Below are positions 16,448 to 24,155 of a stretch of DNA of 64,000 nt, in pieces. How positions within the stretch are numbered: the stretch's first letter is position 1; every line of letters starts with the position of its first letter. The position numbers and the translations under genes were made by a program. This DNA is from Polyangium spumosum (GTDB lineage Bacteria > Myxococcota_A > Polyangia > Polyangiales > Polyangiaceae), in assembly GCF_009649845.1 (NCBI RefSeq), contig NZ_WJIE01000002.1, forward strand, positions 868,001 through 932,000, written 5' to 3'. The notes under the pieces are model-generated. The model did no database searches. It worked only from the letters and a program-made list of their open reading frames with translations, and had not been told where the DNA came from.

Positions 16448-17317
16448 ATGCGTCTTCTCCAAGCGCCCCTTTGCCTCCTTGCATTTGCCTTCGTGGCCTC
16501 GCCCGGCGCCGCGGCGGCCGCGCCTCCGGAGGACCTCGCCGCGCAAAAACAGGCCTGCGCCGACGCCTCCGAGCAAGGCCAGGAGCTGCGCGATCAGGGC
16601 AAGCTGCTCGCCGCACGAGAGCGCTTCCTCGCTTGCGCCGCCGAGGCCTGCCCGCCCATCGTCCGCAAGGACTGCGCCGGTTGGCTCGACGACCTCGACG
16701 AGCGCACCCCCTCGATCGTCCTCGATGCCCGTGATCCCGCGGGCAAGGACCTCACCGACGTCCGCGTCCTCGAGGGCGGGCGCGTGCTCGCCGCCTCCCT
16801 CGACGGCAAGGCGATCGCGCTCGATCCCGGCGAGCACCACCTCCGCTACGAATGGAGCGGCGCCCCCGCGATCGAGGAGCACGTCGTCCTCCGCGAGGGC
16901 GAGCGACGCAGGCGCCTCACCGTGCGCTTCGCCGCCCCCGCGCCTCCCGCGCCCGAAATTCCCGCGCCTCTCGCCCCTCCGCCTCGCCCCCTGCCCCTCG
17001 CGCCCCTCGTCCTCGGCGGCGTGGCCCTCGCGGGGGGCGCGGCGTTCGCGGGCCTCGCCGCGAGCGCAAAAGCCGATTACGACGACCTCGACGCGACCTG
17101 CGCGCCGCGCTGCACCTCCGACGTCATCGAGCCCGTCCGCACCAAGCTGATCCTCGCCAACGTCTCGCTCGGCGTGTCCGTCGTCTCCCTCGGCGTGGCC
17201 ACGTTTTTGTGGTTCGATCGGCCGGCCGATCCACGCGCCAAACCCCGGACGACCGCCTTCGCCGTCGCGCCCCTGCCCGGCGGCGCCGCCGCGTTTTTCG
17301 GCGGCCCGCTGCCGTGA
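16448..17317 (+). CDS. Secreted/membrane protein with PEGA-like domain
   Basis: 289 residues. A signal peptide (LLQAPLCLLAFAFVASPGAAAAA) is followed by a helical Cys-containing segment (QKQACADASEQGQELRDQGK) that reads like a single TPR, and then by a PEGA-like beta domain (RTPSIVLDARDPAGKDLTDV, with LDPGEHHLRYEW). A Pro-rich linker leads to two membrane spans near residues 180-205 and 235-255. This organisation is common in Polyangiales, often beside Ser/Thr kinases, and no biochemical role is known. ATG 16448 was chosen because it opens the signal peptide. A perfect hairpin follows the stop. Confidence 0.7.
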   Translation: MRLLQAPLCLLAFAFVASPGAAAAAPPEDLAAQKQACADASEQGQELRDQGKLLAARERFLACAAEACPPIVRKDCAGWLDDLDERTPSIVLDARDPAGKDLTDVRVLEGGRVLAASLDGKAIALDPGEHHLRYEWSGAPAIEEHVVLREGERRRRLTVRFAAPAPPAPEIPAPLAPPPRPLPLAPLVLGGVALAGGAAFAGLAASAKADYDDLDATCAPRCTSDVIEPVRTKLILANVSLGVSVVSLGVATFLWFDRPADPRAKPRTTAFAVAPLPGGAAAFFGGPLP

Positions 17318-17328
17318 TCGACCCGGCC

Positions 17329-17353
17329 GGGGGTGATCTGCGCGATCACCCCC
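17329..17353 (+). terminator. Perfect 10-bp hairpin after the PEGA-like gene
   Basis: GGGGGTGATC and GATCACCCCC flank a 5-nt loop (TGCGC), 11 nt after the stop codon at 17317. There is no T-tract. It may be a Rho-independent-like terminator without a U-run or a dyad operator, since the half-site GATCACCCC recurs downstream (17365, imperfect; 17379). Confidence 0.5.
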
Positions 17354-17461
17354 ATGAACGATCCGATCATCCCACGCGGATCACCCCCCGCCACAACCCT
17401 TCGTTTGAAGGCATTTTCGTGATTGCCGGCGCCGGCACGCTCGTTGCGATGAGGCCGGGCC

Positions 17462-18739
17462 ATGAAGCACCTCCCCCGACGCCGCTTCCTCTCGGGCCTC
17501 GGCGCGGCCCTCGTCGCCGCCCCCGTCCTCGGCCTCCTCGCGCGTGACCTCCGCGCCGAAAACGCGACGCCGGCCCGCCGCCTCGTCGTGTTTTTTTCGC
17601 CCAATGGCACCATCCACAAACACTGGCGCCCGAGCGGCAGCGGGACGAATTTCTCGTTCCCCGCGGGCAGCATCCTCGAGCCCCTCACGCCACACAAGAG
17701 CCGCCTCATCGTGTGCGACGGCCTCGATTTCCACGGCGTCGACAACCACGAGGCGGGCATGGCCGCCATGCTCACGGGCGGCGGCACGCTCGGCACGGAG
17801 ACGGCCGGAAAGAGCCTCGATCAATACGTCGCGAGCCGCATCGGAAAGGACGATCGATTCCCCTCCCTCGAGCTGGGCGTGCAGACGAGCGCCTGGGGCG
17901 GCGGCATCCAGACCCGCATCTCGTATGCCGGCCCCGGGCAATACGTCCCGCCCGACGACAGCCCCAAGAGCGTCTTCACCCGCATGTTCGGCGACGCCGT
18001 CGGCGGCCCGGCCGAGCTCGACGCGGCCCTCGCCCGCAAGAAGGGCATCCTCGACCTCCTCCGCGGCGAGATCGGCGCCCTGCGCGGCCAGGTCGGCTCC
18101 CACGAGCGCGAGAAGCTCGACGAGCACCTCGAATCGTTGAAGAAGCTCGAATCCGGCCTCCAGGGCCCGCTCTGCGCGCCGCCCGCGGCCCCGCCCCAGG
18201 TCGGCACCTACGACAACGACGCGTTCCCCACGATCGGCAAATCCCAGATGGATCTGCTCGTCCTCGCGCTCGCCTGCGACATGACCCGCGTCGCCTCCGT
18301 GCAATGGAACCACACCGTCGGCCCCGTCGTCATGAGCTGGCTCGGCGTCGCCGAGGGCCACCACGGCCTCTCCCACAGCGACGACGGCAATGCCAAAGGC
18401 GTCGCCGAGTTCGTCGCCACCGAGCGCTGGTACGCCGAGCAGTTCGCCTACCTCCTCGGGCGCCTCGCCGAGACGCCCGATCCGCAGGGCGGCATGCTCC
18501 TCGACTCCACCGTCGTCCTCTGGTGCAAGGAGCTCGGCGACAGCCGCCTCCACGATTGCAAATCCGTGCCGTTCGTCCTCGCGGGCGGCGGCGGCCTCGC
18601 CACGGGCCAGTACCTGAAATTCGGCGGCGCGCCGCACAACCGCCTCCTCGTCTCCGTCTGCCACGCCCTCGGCCTCGACAACCAGACCTTCGGCGACCCG
18701 CAAAAAGGCAAGGGCGTCCTGCCGGAGCTCTTCGCGTGA
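17462..18739 (+). CDS. DUF1552 secreted protein (Tat-type signal)
   Basis: 425 residues. The N terminus MKHLPRRRFLSGLGAALVAA is a Tat-like signal. The body matches DUF1552 (RRLVVFFSPNGTIHKHWRPSG; FPSLELGVQTSAWGGGIQTR; RISYAGPGQYVPPDDSP; GHHGLSHSDDGNAKG; VVLWCKELGDSRLHDCKSVP). This family, frequent in planctomycetes and myxobacteria, belongs to the alkaline-phosphatase-like/sulfatase-like DUF1501 superfamily and is always encoded with a DUF1592 partner. Function is unknown. Here it precedes the DUF1592 gene, whose candidate GTG start overlaps its stop. A second pair is at 57967-60977. Confidence 0.9.
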   Translation: MKHLPRRRFLSGLGAALVAAPVLGLLARDLRAENATPARRLVVFFSPNGTIHKHWRPSGSGTNFSFPAGSILEPLTPHKSRLIVCDGLDFHGVDNHEAGMAAMLTGGGTLGTETAGKSLDQYVASRIGKDDRFPSLELGVQTSAWGGGIQTRISYAGPGQYVPPDDSPKSVFTRMFGDAVGGPAELDAALARKKGILDLLRGEIGALRGQVGSHEREKLDEHLESLKKLESGLQGPLCAPPAAPPQVGTYDNDAFPTIGKSQMDLLVLALACDMTRVASVQWNHTVGPVVMSWLGVAEGHHGLSHSDDGNAKGVAEFVATERWYAEQFAYLLGRLAETPDPQGGMLLDSTVVLWCKELGDSRLHDCKSVPFVLAGGGGLATGQYLKFGGAPHNRLLVSVCHALGLDNQTFGDPQKGKGVLPELFA

Positions 18740-18765
18740 AACCCCAATCCAAGAACGTGGGAGCC

Positions 18766-21129
18766 ATGGCCATGCTGCGCAAAGTATTTCGCTCGAATTC
18801 GCTCCGGATCACGGGCGCCCTCGCCCTCACGGCCGCCTTCGCCGGCTGCCTGGGCGAGGAAGACGGGAAGGGAGGCGTCCCCGGCGTCGTCGGTTGTCCA
18901 GACGACCTCGCCTTCTTCCAGAACAACGTCTACGAGCCCCTGCTCGAGAAAAAGTGCTTCGTCTGCCACAGCGAGACGGGCATGGCCGGCGGGAGCCGGC
19001 TCGTCCTCGCGCCGCGCGGCGAGCCCGGCGCCCTCGAAAAGAACCTCGAGGTCGCGCGCGCCCTCGCCGTCGATCAAAAGGGCGGCCTCTCCGCCCTGCT
19101 CTCGCGCCCCTCGGGCCAGCACCCGAATGGCCACCCCGGCGGCACGATCTTCGAGCCGGGCACCCCCGAATACGCGACCCTCTCGCTCTTCGTCACGCGA
19201 ACCACCCGCGGCGAGGGCTGCGCCGCGCCCTCCGCCGCCTGCACCACCGTGCAGCCAGGCCCCCGCGTCCTGCGCCGCCTCACCCGGAGCGAATACGACG
19301 CCACGATCCGCGACCTCGTCGGCATCCCCTCCGAATGGGGCGCCTCCTTCGTGCCCGACATCGTCATCGGCGGCTTCGACAACAACGAGGACGCGCTCCG
19401 CGTGAGCCCCCTCTTCGCCGACCAGGTCCGCCGCGCGGCCGAGGAGATCGCGACGCTCGCCCTGACAAACCCGTCGAGCGTGCTGCCCTGCGACCCGGTC
19501 GCCGACGGCCCCGAGGCCTGCGCGGAGACGTTCATCGAGACCTTCGGCAAGCGCGCCTTCCGCCGCCCGCTCGGCGCGGACGACACCACGCGTTACCTCG
19601 CCCTCTACCAGACCATCGCCACCAAGGAGGGTTTCTCCGAGGGGATCGAGGCCGTGATCGCGGCCATGCTGCAATCGCCGCATTTCCTCTATCGCACCGA
19701 GCTCGGCGACGCGTCCCTCGCGGCCGAAGACGGGCGCGTCCGTTTGACCCCGCACGAGATCGCCACCGAGCTCTCCTACATGCTCTGGGGCACGATGCCC
19801 GACGCCGAGCTCTTCGCCGCCGCCGACGCGAATACGCTCGCGACGCCGGAGCAGATCGAGGCCCAGGCCAAGCGCCTGCTCCAGGATCCCAGGAGCGACG
19901 AGATCCTCGAGCGTTTCGCCGTCGCCTGGCTCGAGCTCGACCGGATCGAGGCCGCGCCGAAGGACGCGGCGACATACCCGCAATGGAACGCCGAGCTCCG
20001 CGCCTCCATGATCGAGGAGACCCGCCTCTTCGTGCGGCACGTGATCCGCAATGGCGAGGGCACGATCGCCGAGCTCCTCGACGCGCCCTACACCTTCACG
20101 AGCCCCAAGCTCGCGGCCTATTATGGTCTGCCCGCGCCCGCGGATGCGCAGGACGAGAACGATTTTGGCCTCGTCGATCTCGCCGGCTCCGGCCGCGCCG
20201 GCATCCTCACGCACGGCAGCGTGCTCGCCACACACGGTAAACCCGCCGGCTCCTCGCCCGTGCACCGCGGCAAGCTCGTGCGCGAGCGCCTGCTCTGCCA
20301 GCCCTTGCCGCCGCCGCCCCCCGGCGTCGTCGCCGAGCCGCCCCCGATCGATCCCACGAAGAGCACGCGCGAGCGATATGCGGCGCACACCACCGTCCCG
20401 CTCTGCAAGAGCTGCCACGACCTCGTCGACCCCATCGGCTTCGCCTTCGAGCATTTCGACGGCATCGGCCGGTATCGCGCCGACGAGGGAGGTTTGCCGA
20501 TCGACGCCTCCGGCGAGATCCTCTCGGCCCCGTCCACCACGGGCACGTTCGAGGGTGCCCCCGCGCTCGCCTCCGTGCTCGCAGGGAGCGCCGACGTCCA
20601 GGGTTGTTATGCGCGCTCGTGGCTCCGGTATGCGTACGGCCAGCTCGACGAGGGGCGCCTCGCTTGCCTCTCGAGCCAGGTCGCGGACGACTTCCAGAAT
20701 GGCAACCTCCGCGTCCTCGACCTCCTCGTCGCGCTCACCCGCACGTCCCATTTCACCGAGCGCGTCGCCGATCCCCCCGAGCCCGGCGTCGATCCCGGCG
20801 CGGGCGCGGGCGGCGCGGGCGGAGACCCCACCGGATCGGGCGGCGCGGGCGCGGGCGGCGGCGATCCCGGCCCCACGCTCCCTTACGCCGTGGCCACCAC
20901 CGTCGACAGCGATTGGGGCGGCGGATATCAGCTCACCGTGCAGGTGACGAACATCGGCAAAGAGCCGCTCACCTGGTCCATCCCGATGAACGTCGACGGC
21001 ACGATCGCGAACATCTGGAATGCCTCCTACACGGTCACGGACGGCACGACCCATTTCGTGGGCGCGGAGCACAACGCCGTCCTCGCGCCAGGCCAGGCCA
21101 CGAGCTTCGGCTTCGTCGCGAATCGCTGA
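18766..21129 (+). CDS. DUF1592-family lipoprotein with haem motifs and C-terminal CBM2-like domain
   Basis: 787 residues from ATG 18766 (GGGAG just upstream; GTG 18736, which overlaps the previous stop, is an alternative). The lipobox is AFAGC. The N-terminal part has a cytochrome-type KKCFVCHSETG. The middle has DUF1587/DUF1595/DUF1592 features (RRLTRSEYDATIRDLVG, FGKRAFRRPLGADDTTRYL, QSPHFLYRTELGD, ELSYMLWGTMPDAELFAAAD). DUF1588 follows with HGSVLATHGKPAGSSPVHRG and a second motif, CKSCHDLVDPIGFAFEHFDG, then DUF1585. A Gly/Pro linker (about 670-705) joins a final ~80-residue domain (TVDSDWGGGYQLTVQVTNIG to LAPGQATSFGFVANR) that reads as a cellulose-binding CBM2 fold. The family role is unknown; redox handling of a polymer is inference. 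Confidence 0.87.
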   Translation: MAMLRKVFRSNSLRITGALALTAAFAGCLGEEDGKGGVPGVVGCPDDLAFFQNNVYEPLLEKKCFVCHSETGMAGGSRLVLAPRGEPGALEKNLEVARALAVDQKGGLSALLSRPSGQHPNGHPGGTIFEPGTPEYATLSLFVTRTTRGEGCAAPSAACTTVQPGPRVLRRLTRSEYDATIRDLVGIPSEWGASFVPDIVIGGFDNNEDALRVSPLFADQVRRAAEEIATLALTNPSSVLPCDPVADGPEACAETFIETFGKRAFRRPLGADDTTRYLALYQTIATKEGFSEGIEAVIAAMLQSPHFLYRTELGDASLAAEDGRVRLTPHEIATELSYMLWGTMPDAELFAAADANTLATPEQIEAQAKRLLQDPRSDEILERFAVAWLELDRIEAAPKDAATYPQWNAELRASMIEETRLFVRHVIRNGEGTIAELLDAPYTFTSPKLAAYYGLPAPADAQDENDFGLVDLAGSGRAGILTHGSVLATHGKPAGSSPVHRGKLVRERLLCQPLPPPPPGVVAEPPPIDPTKSTRERYAAHTTVPLCKSCHDLVDPIGFAFEHFDGIGRYRADEGGLPIDASGEILSAPSTTGTFEGAPALASVLAGSADVQGCYARSWLRYAYGQLDEGRLACLSSQVADDFQNGNLRVLDLLVALTRTSHFTERVADPPEPGVDPGAGAGGAGGDPTGSGGAGAGGGDPGPTLPYAVATTVDSDWGGGYQLTVQVTNIGKEPLTWSIPMNVDGTIANIWNASYTVTDGTTHFVGAEHNAVLAPGQATSFGFVANR

Positions 21130-21179
21130 TCCGGTGTCTCGCGCGATGGGCCGTGGTAAAGCTCGTCGCGGAGGAGACC

Positions 21180-21977
21180 GTGCCCGAAATCCCGCTCTAC
21201 CAGATCGACGCCTTCACGCGCCGCGCCTTCGCCGGCAACCCCGCCGCCGTTTGCCCCCTCGACGCGTGGCTCCCGGACGAGACGCTCCAGGCGATCGCCG
21301 CCGAGAACAACCTCTCGGAGACCGCGTTTTTCGTGGCGCAGGGCGATCGGTACGAGCTGCGCTGGTTCACGCCCGCGGTCGAGGTCGATCTCTGCGGCCA
21401 CGCCACGCTCGCCGCTGGATTCGTGGTCCTCGAGCGGCTCGCGCCGCACCTCGGCTCCGTCTCGTTCCACACCCGGAGCGGCGAGCTCGTCGTGCGGCGC
21501 GCCGAGGGCGGCCTGCTCTCGATCGACCTGCCCGCGCGCCCGCCTGCGCCGCGCGAGGTCACGGACGCGCTCGCCGAGGCGCTCGGCAAGCGGCCGATCG
21601 CGGCTTTTGCCGCGCGGGACCTCGTGGCCCTGTACGAGAGCGCCGAGGACGTGCGCGCGCTCCGGCCCGACATGGCCAGGGTCGCGGCGCTCGATACCTT
21701 CGCGGTGGGCGTCACGGCGAGGGGCACGGGGATCGACGCGGACTTCGATTTCGTATCGCGATTCTTCGCCCCGGCGAAGGGCGTCCCCGAGGATCCCGTG
21801 ACGGGCTCGCTGCATTCGACGCTCGTGCCCCTCTGGGCCTCGCGGCTCGGCCGCGCGCGGCTCCGGGCGCGCCAGGTGAGCGCGCGCGGGGGCGAGCTCG
21901 ACTGCACGCTCGCCGGCGATCGTGTCCTCCTCGCGGGCGGCGCGGTGCTCGTGATCGAGGGCCGGATGCGCTTCTGA
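21180..21977 (+). CDS. PhzF-family isomerase-like protein
   Basis: 265 residues from GTG 21180 (GGAGG 5 nt upstream). Two-domain diaminopimelate-epimerase-like fold of the PhzF family: IPLYQIDAFTRRAFAGNPAAV at the start, Glu47 in NNLSETAFF (the catalytic acid position of PhzF), WFTPAVEVDLCGHATLA, and the second-half hallmark PVTGSLHSTLVPLWA. No phenazine genes are present, so it is more likely a general metabolic isomerase of this widespread family than a phenazine enzyme. It stands alone between the DUF1592 gene and the kinase. Confidence 0.9.
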   Translation: MPEIPLYQIDAFTRRAFAGNPAAVCPLDAWLPDETLQAIAAENNLSETAFFVAQGDRYELRWFTPAVEVDLCGHATLAAGFVVLERLAPHLGSVSFHTRSGELVVRRAEGGLLSIDLPARPPAPREVTDALAEALGKRPIAAFAARDLVALYESAEDVRALRPDMARVAALDTFAVGVTARGTGIDADFDFVSRFFAPAKGVPEDPVTGSLHSTLVPLWASRLGRARLRARQVSARGGELDCTLAGDRVLLAGGAVLVIEGRMRF

Positions 21978-22021
21978 ACCGGCTTCCCTGCCGCCGCGCG
22001 TCAAGGTATCGTGCTGCGCCC

Positions 22022-24151
22022 ATGATTCCCGCTCTCCGGTGCACCGACCTCGAGCTCACCGACCTCGCCGACGACAAACCCGCGCTCGTCGATCCCGAGA
22101 CGGGCGAGCCCTCGGGCCTCTCGCTCGTGCAGTGGCTCGGCTCGGGCGGGATGTCCGCCGTATTCCTCGCCGAGCGTGCGGCGGAGACGGCGGCGCCCGG
22201 GCTCTCGGAGCTCGCCCCCTCGCGCCTCGCCGTGAAGCTCGTCAAGCCCGGGACCGAGCAGGGCCTCGCGCAGATGGGCATGACGAGCCGGGACCTCGCG
22301 CGTCGCGAGATCGAGGCGCTCGAACGGGTGAAGAACCTCGTCCCGCCCAGCGAATTCGTGATCGGTTATTACGGGCACGGCAGCGCCCTCGTCGCCCTCG
22401 AGGGTGAATCGCCCCTCGTATTGCCCTGGATCGCGCTCGAATGGATCGAGGCCTCGAGCGAGGGCGCGACGCTCACCGACCGCGTCGGCAAGGCGCGGGA
22501 GACCGGCGTCGATCCGGTCCGCGCGCACAGGCTCGTGCGCGGCATGATCGAGGGCGTCCGGGTCCTCCACCACCTCGGCATCCTCCACCGCGACCTCAAG
22601 CCCGACAACGTATTCGTCTCCGGCCCCCTCGACGACGAAACGCCGAAGATCGCCGATTGCGGCATCGCGCGGGTCGACGGCCTCCCGCTCGCCACGGTGC
22701 AAGGGATCACGCTCGGTTATGGTGGACCCGAGCAGGCGCTCTCGTCCGTCGCGCCCTCGCGGCGCAACCCGCTCGTCGGACCCTGGACCGACGTGCACGC
22801 GCTCGCCTCGACGATATGGTTCATGCTCACGGGCGAGGAGTGGTGCCGCTCGATGCCCTCCTGGTACGTGGGCGAGCGGCGCAGCCTGCGCACGGCCAGG
22901 AAAATGCACCGCGGCTTCCTGGCCGCGGAGGAGCTCCTCGGGGCCATCGATCTCGCGCTCCGGCAGGGCGCGTCGCCCGTCTTGCCCGAGGGGACCTGGG
23001 ACCTCGAGGGCGCCGAGTTTTACGAGCCACACGCGCGAAAGCTCCTCGGCGCCTCGATGTTCGAGGGCTCGCCGCCCCGGTTTGCCTCGGCCTCTGCCTT
23101 CGCCGAGGCCCTCCTGCCGCCCCTCGAGGCGGCCGCGGCGCGGTGGATCGAGATCGCGGCGCGCGAGCACCAGCCGATGACCTCGTTCCGCAAGACCCGC
23201 ATTTTGCCGTCCGAGGACGAGGTCTTCGCCGCGATGGACGCGCTCGCTCCGCCTCGCACGGTCCATGAAAAGCCGCTCCTCCTGGAGCCGGGCGGGGTGG
23301 TCTTCCTCCCGGGGCCCTGGGGGTTCGCGCGCTCGGGCAGCGAGCTCCATGGTTTGTCCAAAAAGGAGCCCCGCACCTTCTCGATCGACGTCCCCCGGCC
23401 TTATCGCGCGCAGATCGCCGCGTCGCGGTGGCTCGTGCGAGGCCCCGGCGGCGGCATTGCCCTCGTCGGCCCGGCCCACGTCCTCTTGCAGCGGGGCGAA
23501 TCGTTCGTGCAAGGTGTGTTGCCCCGGCGCGTGGACGAGGCTCCGGTCGGTGAAATCGTGGCCGCGCTCGGGGATGGCCGCGCGTTCGGGGTGGTGACGG
23601 CCGACGCGGGCGAGGGTGGGCCGGAACTCTGGTTATCGAATGACGGCGTGCGCTGGGCCGAGCCATTGCTCTTGCCGCTCGGCGGGGAGGTCTCGTCGAT
23701 CACCTCGGGCCCGCTCGGCTTCTTCGTCGCGGGCAGCCTTCGCGGCAAAAAAGCGCGCGCCTTGTGGATTGGATACGATCAGGAGGTCCGCTCCTCGGCG
23801 GCGAGCTTGAACGACAAACCCGCCTTGCTCCTCTGCGTGGCCGGCGCCGAGGGCGAGGCGTGGGCGGCGGGCGTGGGAATCGTGATGCGCTTCGATCGTG
23901 GGGGCTCCGCGGTCGAGCCCTCCGAAGGCGCCGAGGGAATCCCCGTGGCCATGGGCCTCGACGACGAGGGCGCGCCTTGGCTCGTCACCGAACGCGAGGT
24001 GTTTCGGCGGCACGGCGGCGGCGTCGCGCCCGTGTGGAAGCGATATCATACGCAGCCCAAGGGCGCGCCGCGGCTCGTTGCGATCGGTTTTCCGCCGGGT
24101 GGCGTGCGGGTGGTGGACGCGGTCGGAGGTGGGGCCGTCTTGCGGACGTGA
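22022..24151 (+). CDS. Ser/Thr protein kinase with DCG motif and C-terminal sensor-like domain
   Basis: 709 residues. Hanks-type kinase domain: Gly-loop LGSGGMSAVF (39-48), Lys72 in LAVKLVK, catalytic HRDLKPDN (189-196), metal-binding loop ADCGIAR where DFG is replaced by DCG (212-214), activation end GYGGPEQA, and DVHALAS. The catalytic Lys, Asp and Asn are kept, so activity is plausible. From about residue 410 to the end the protein is beta-rich with repeated blades (GGVVFLPGPWGFARSGSELH, GPLGFFVAGSLRGKKARALW, GEAWAAGVGIVMRF, GAPWLVTEREVFRR) like a beta-propeller. No membrane span is seen, so it is probably cytoplasmic. Convergent with the delta-60-repeat gene; their stops are 4 nt apart. 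Confidence 0.88.
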   Translation: MIPALRCTDLELTDLADDKPALVDPETGEPSGLSLVQWLGSGGMSAVFLAERAAETAAPGLSELAPSRLAVKLVKPGTEQGLAQMGMTSRDLARREIEALERVKNLVPPSEFVIGYYGHGSALVALEGESPLVLPWIALEWIEASSEGATLTDRVGKARETGVDPVRAHRLVRGMIEGVRVLHHLGILHRDLKPDNVFVSGPLDDETPKIADCGIARVDGLPLATVQGITLGYGGPEQALSSVAPSRRNPLVGPWTDVHALASTIWFMLTGEEWCRSMPSWYVGERRSLRTARKMHRGFLAAEELLGAIDLALRQGASPVLPEGTWDLEGAEFYEPHARKLLGASMFEGSPPRFASASAFAEALLPPLEAAAARWIEIAAREHQPMTSFRKTRILPSEDEVFAAMDALAPPRTVHEKPLLLEPGGVVFLPGPWGFARSGSELHGLSKKEPRTFSIDVPRPYRAQIAASRWLVRGPGGGIALVGPAHVLLQRGESFVQGVLPRRVDEAPVGEIVAALGDGRAFGVVTADAGEGGPELWLSNDGVRWAEPLLLPLGGEVSSITSGPLGFFVAGSLRGKKARALWIGYDQEVRSSAASLNDKPALLLCVAGAEGEAWAAGVGIVMRFDRGGSAVEPSEGAEGIPVAMGLDDEGAPWLVTEREVFRRHGGGVAPVWKRYHTQPKGAPRLVAIGFPPGGVRVVDAVGGGAVLRT

Positions 24152-24155
24152 ACGC

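Noticed and set aside
17713-18765. N-terminal extension of the first DUF1592 gene across the DUF1552 gene
   Set aside because: The frame is open, but its translation is Arg-rich shadow sequence; the real start is marked by a lipoprotein signal peptide at 18766.
21180-21977. Phenazine biosynthesis gene
   Set aside because: PhzF-family proteins are widespread general isomerases and no other phz gene is nearby.
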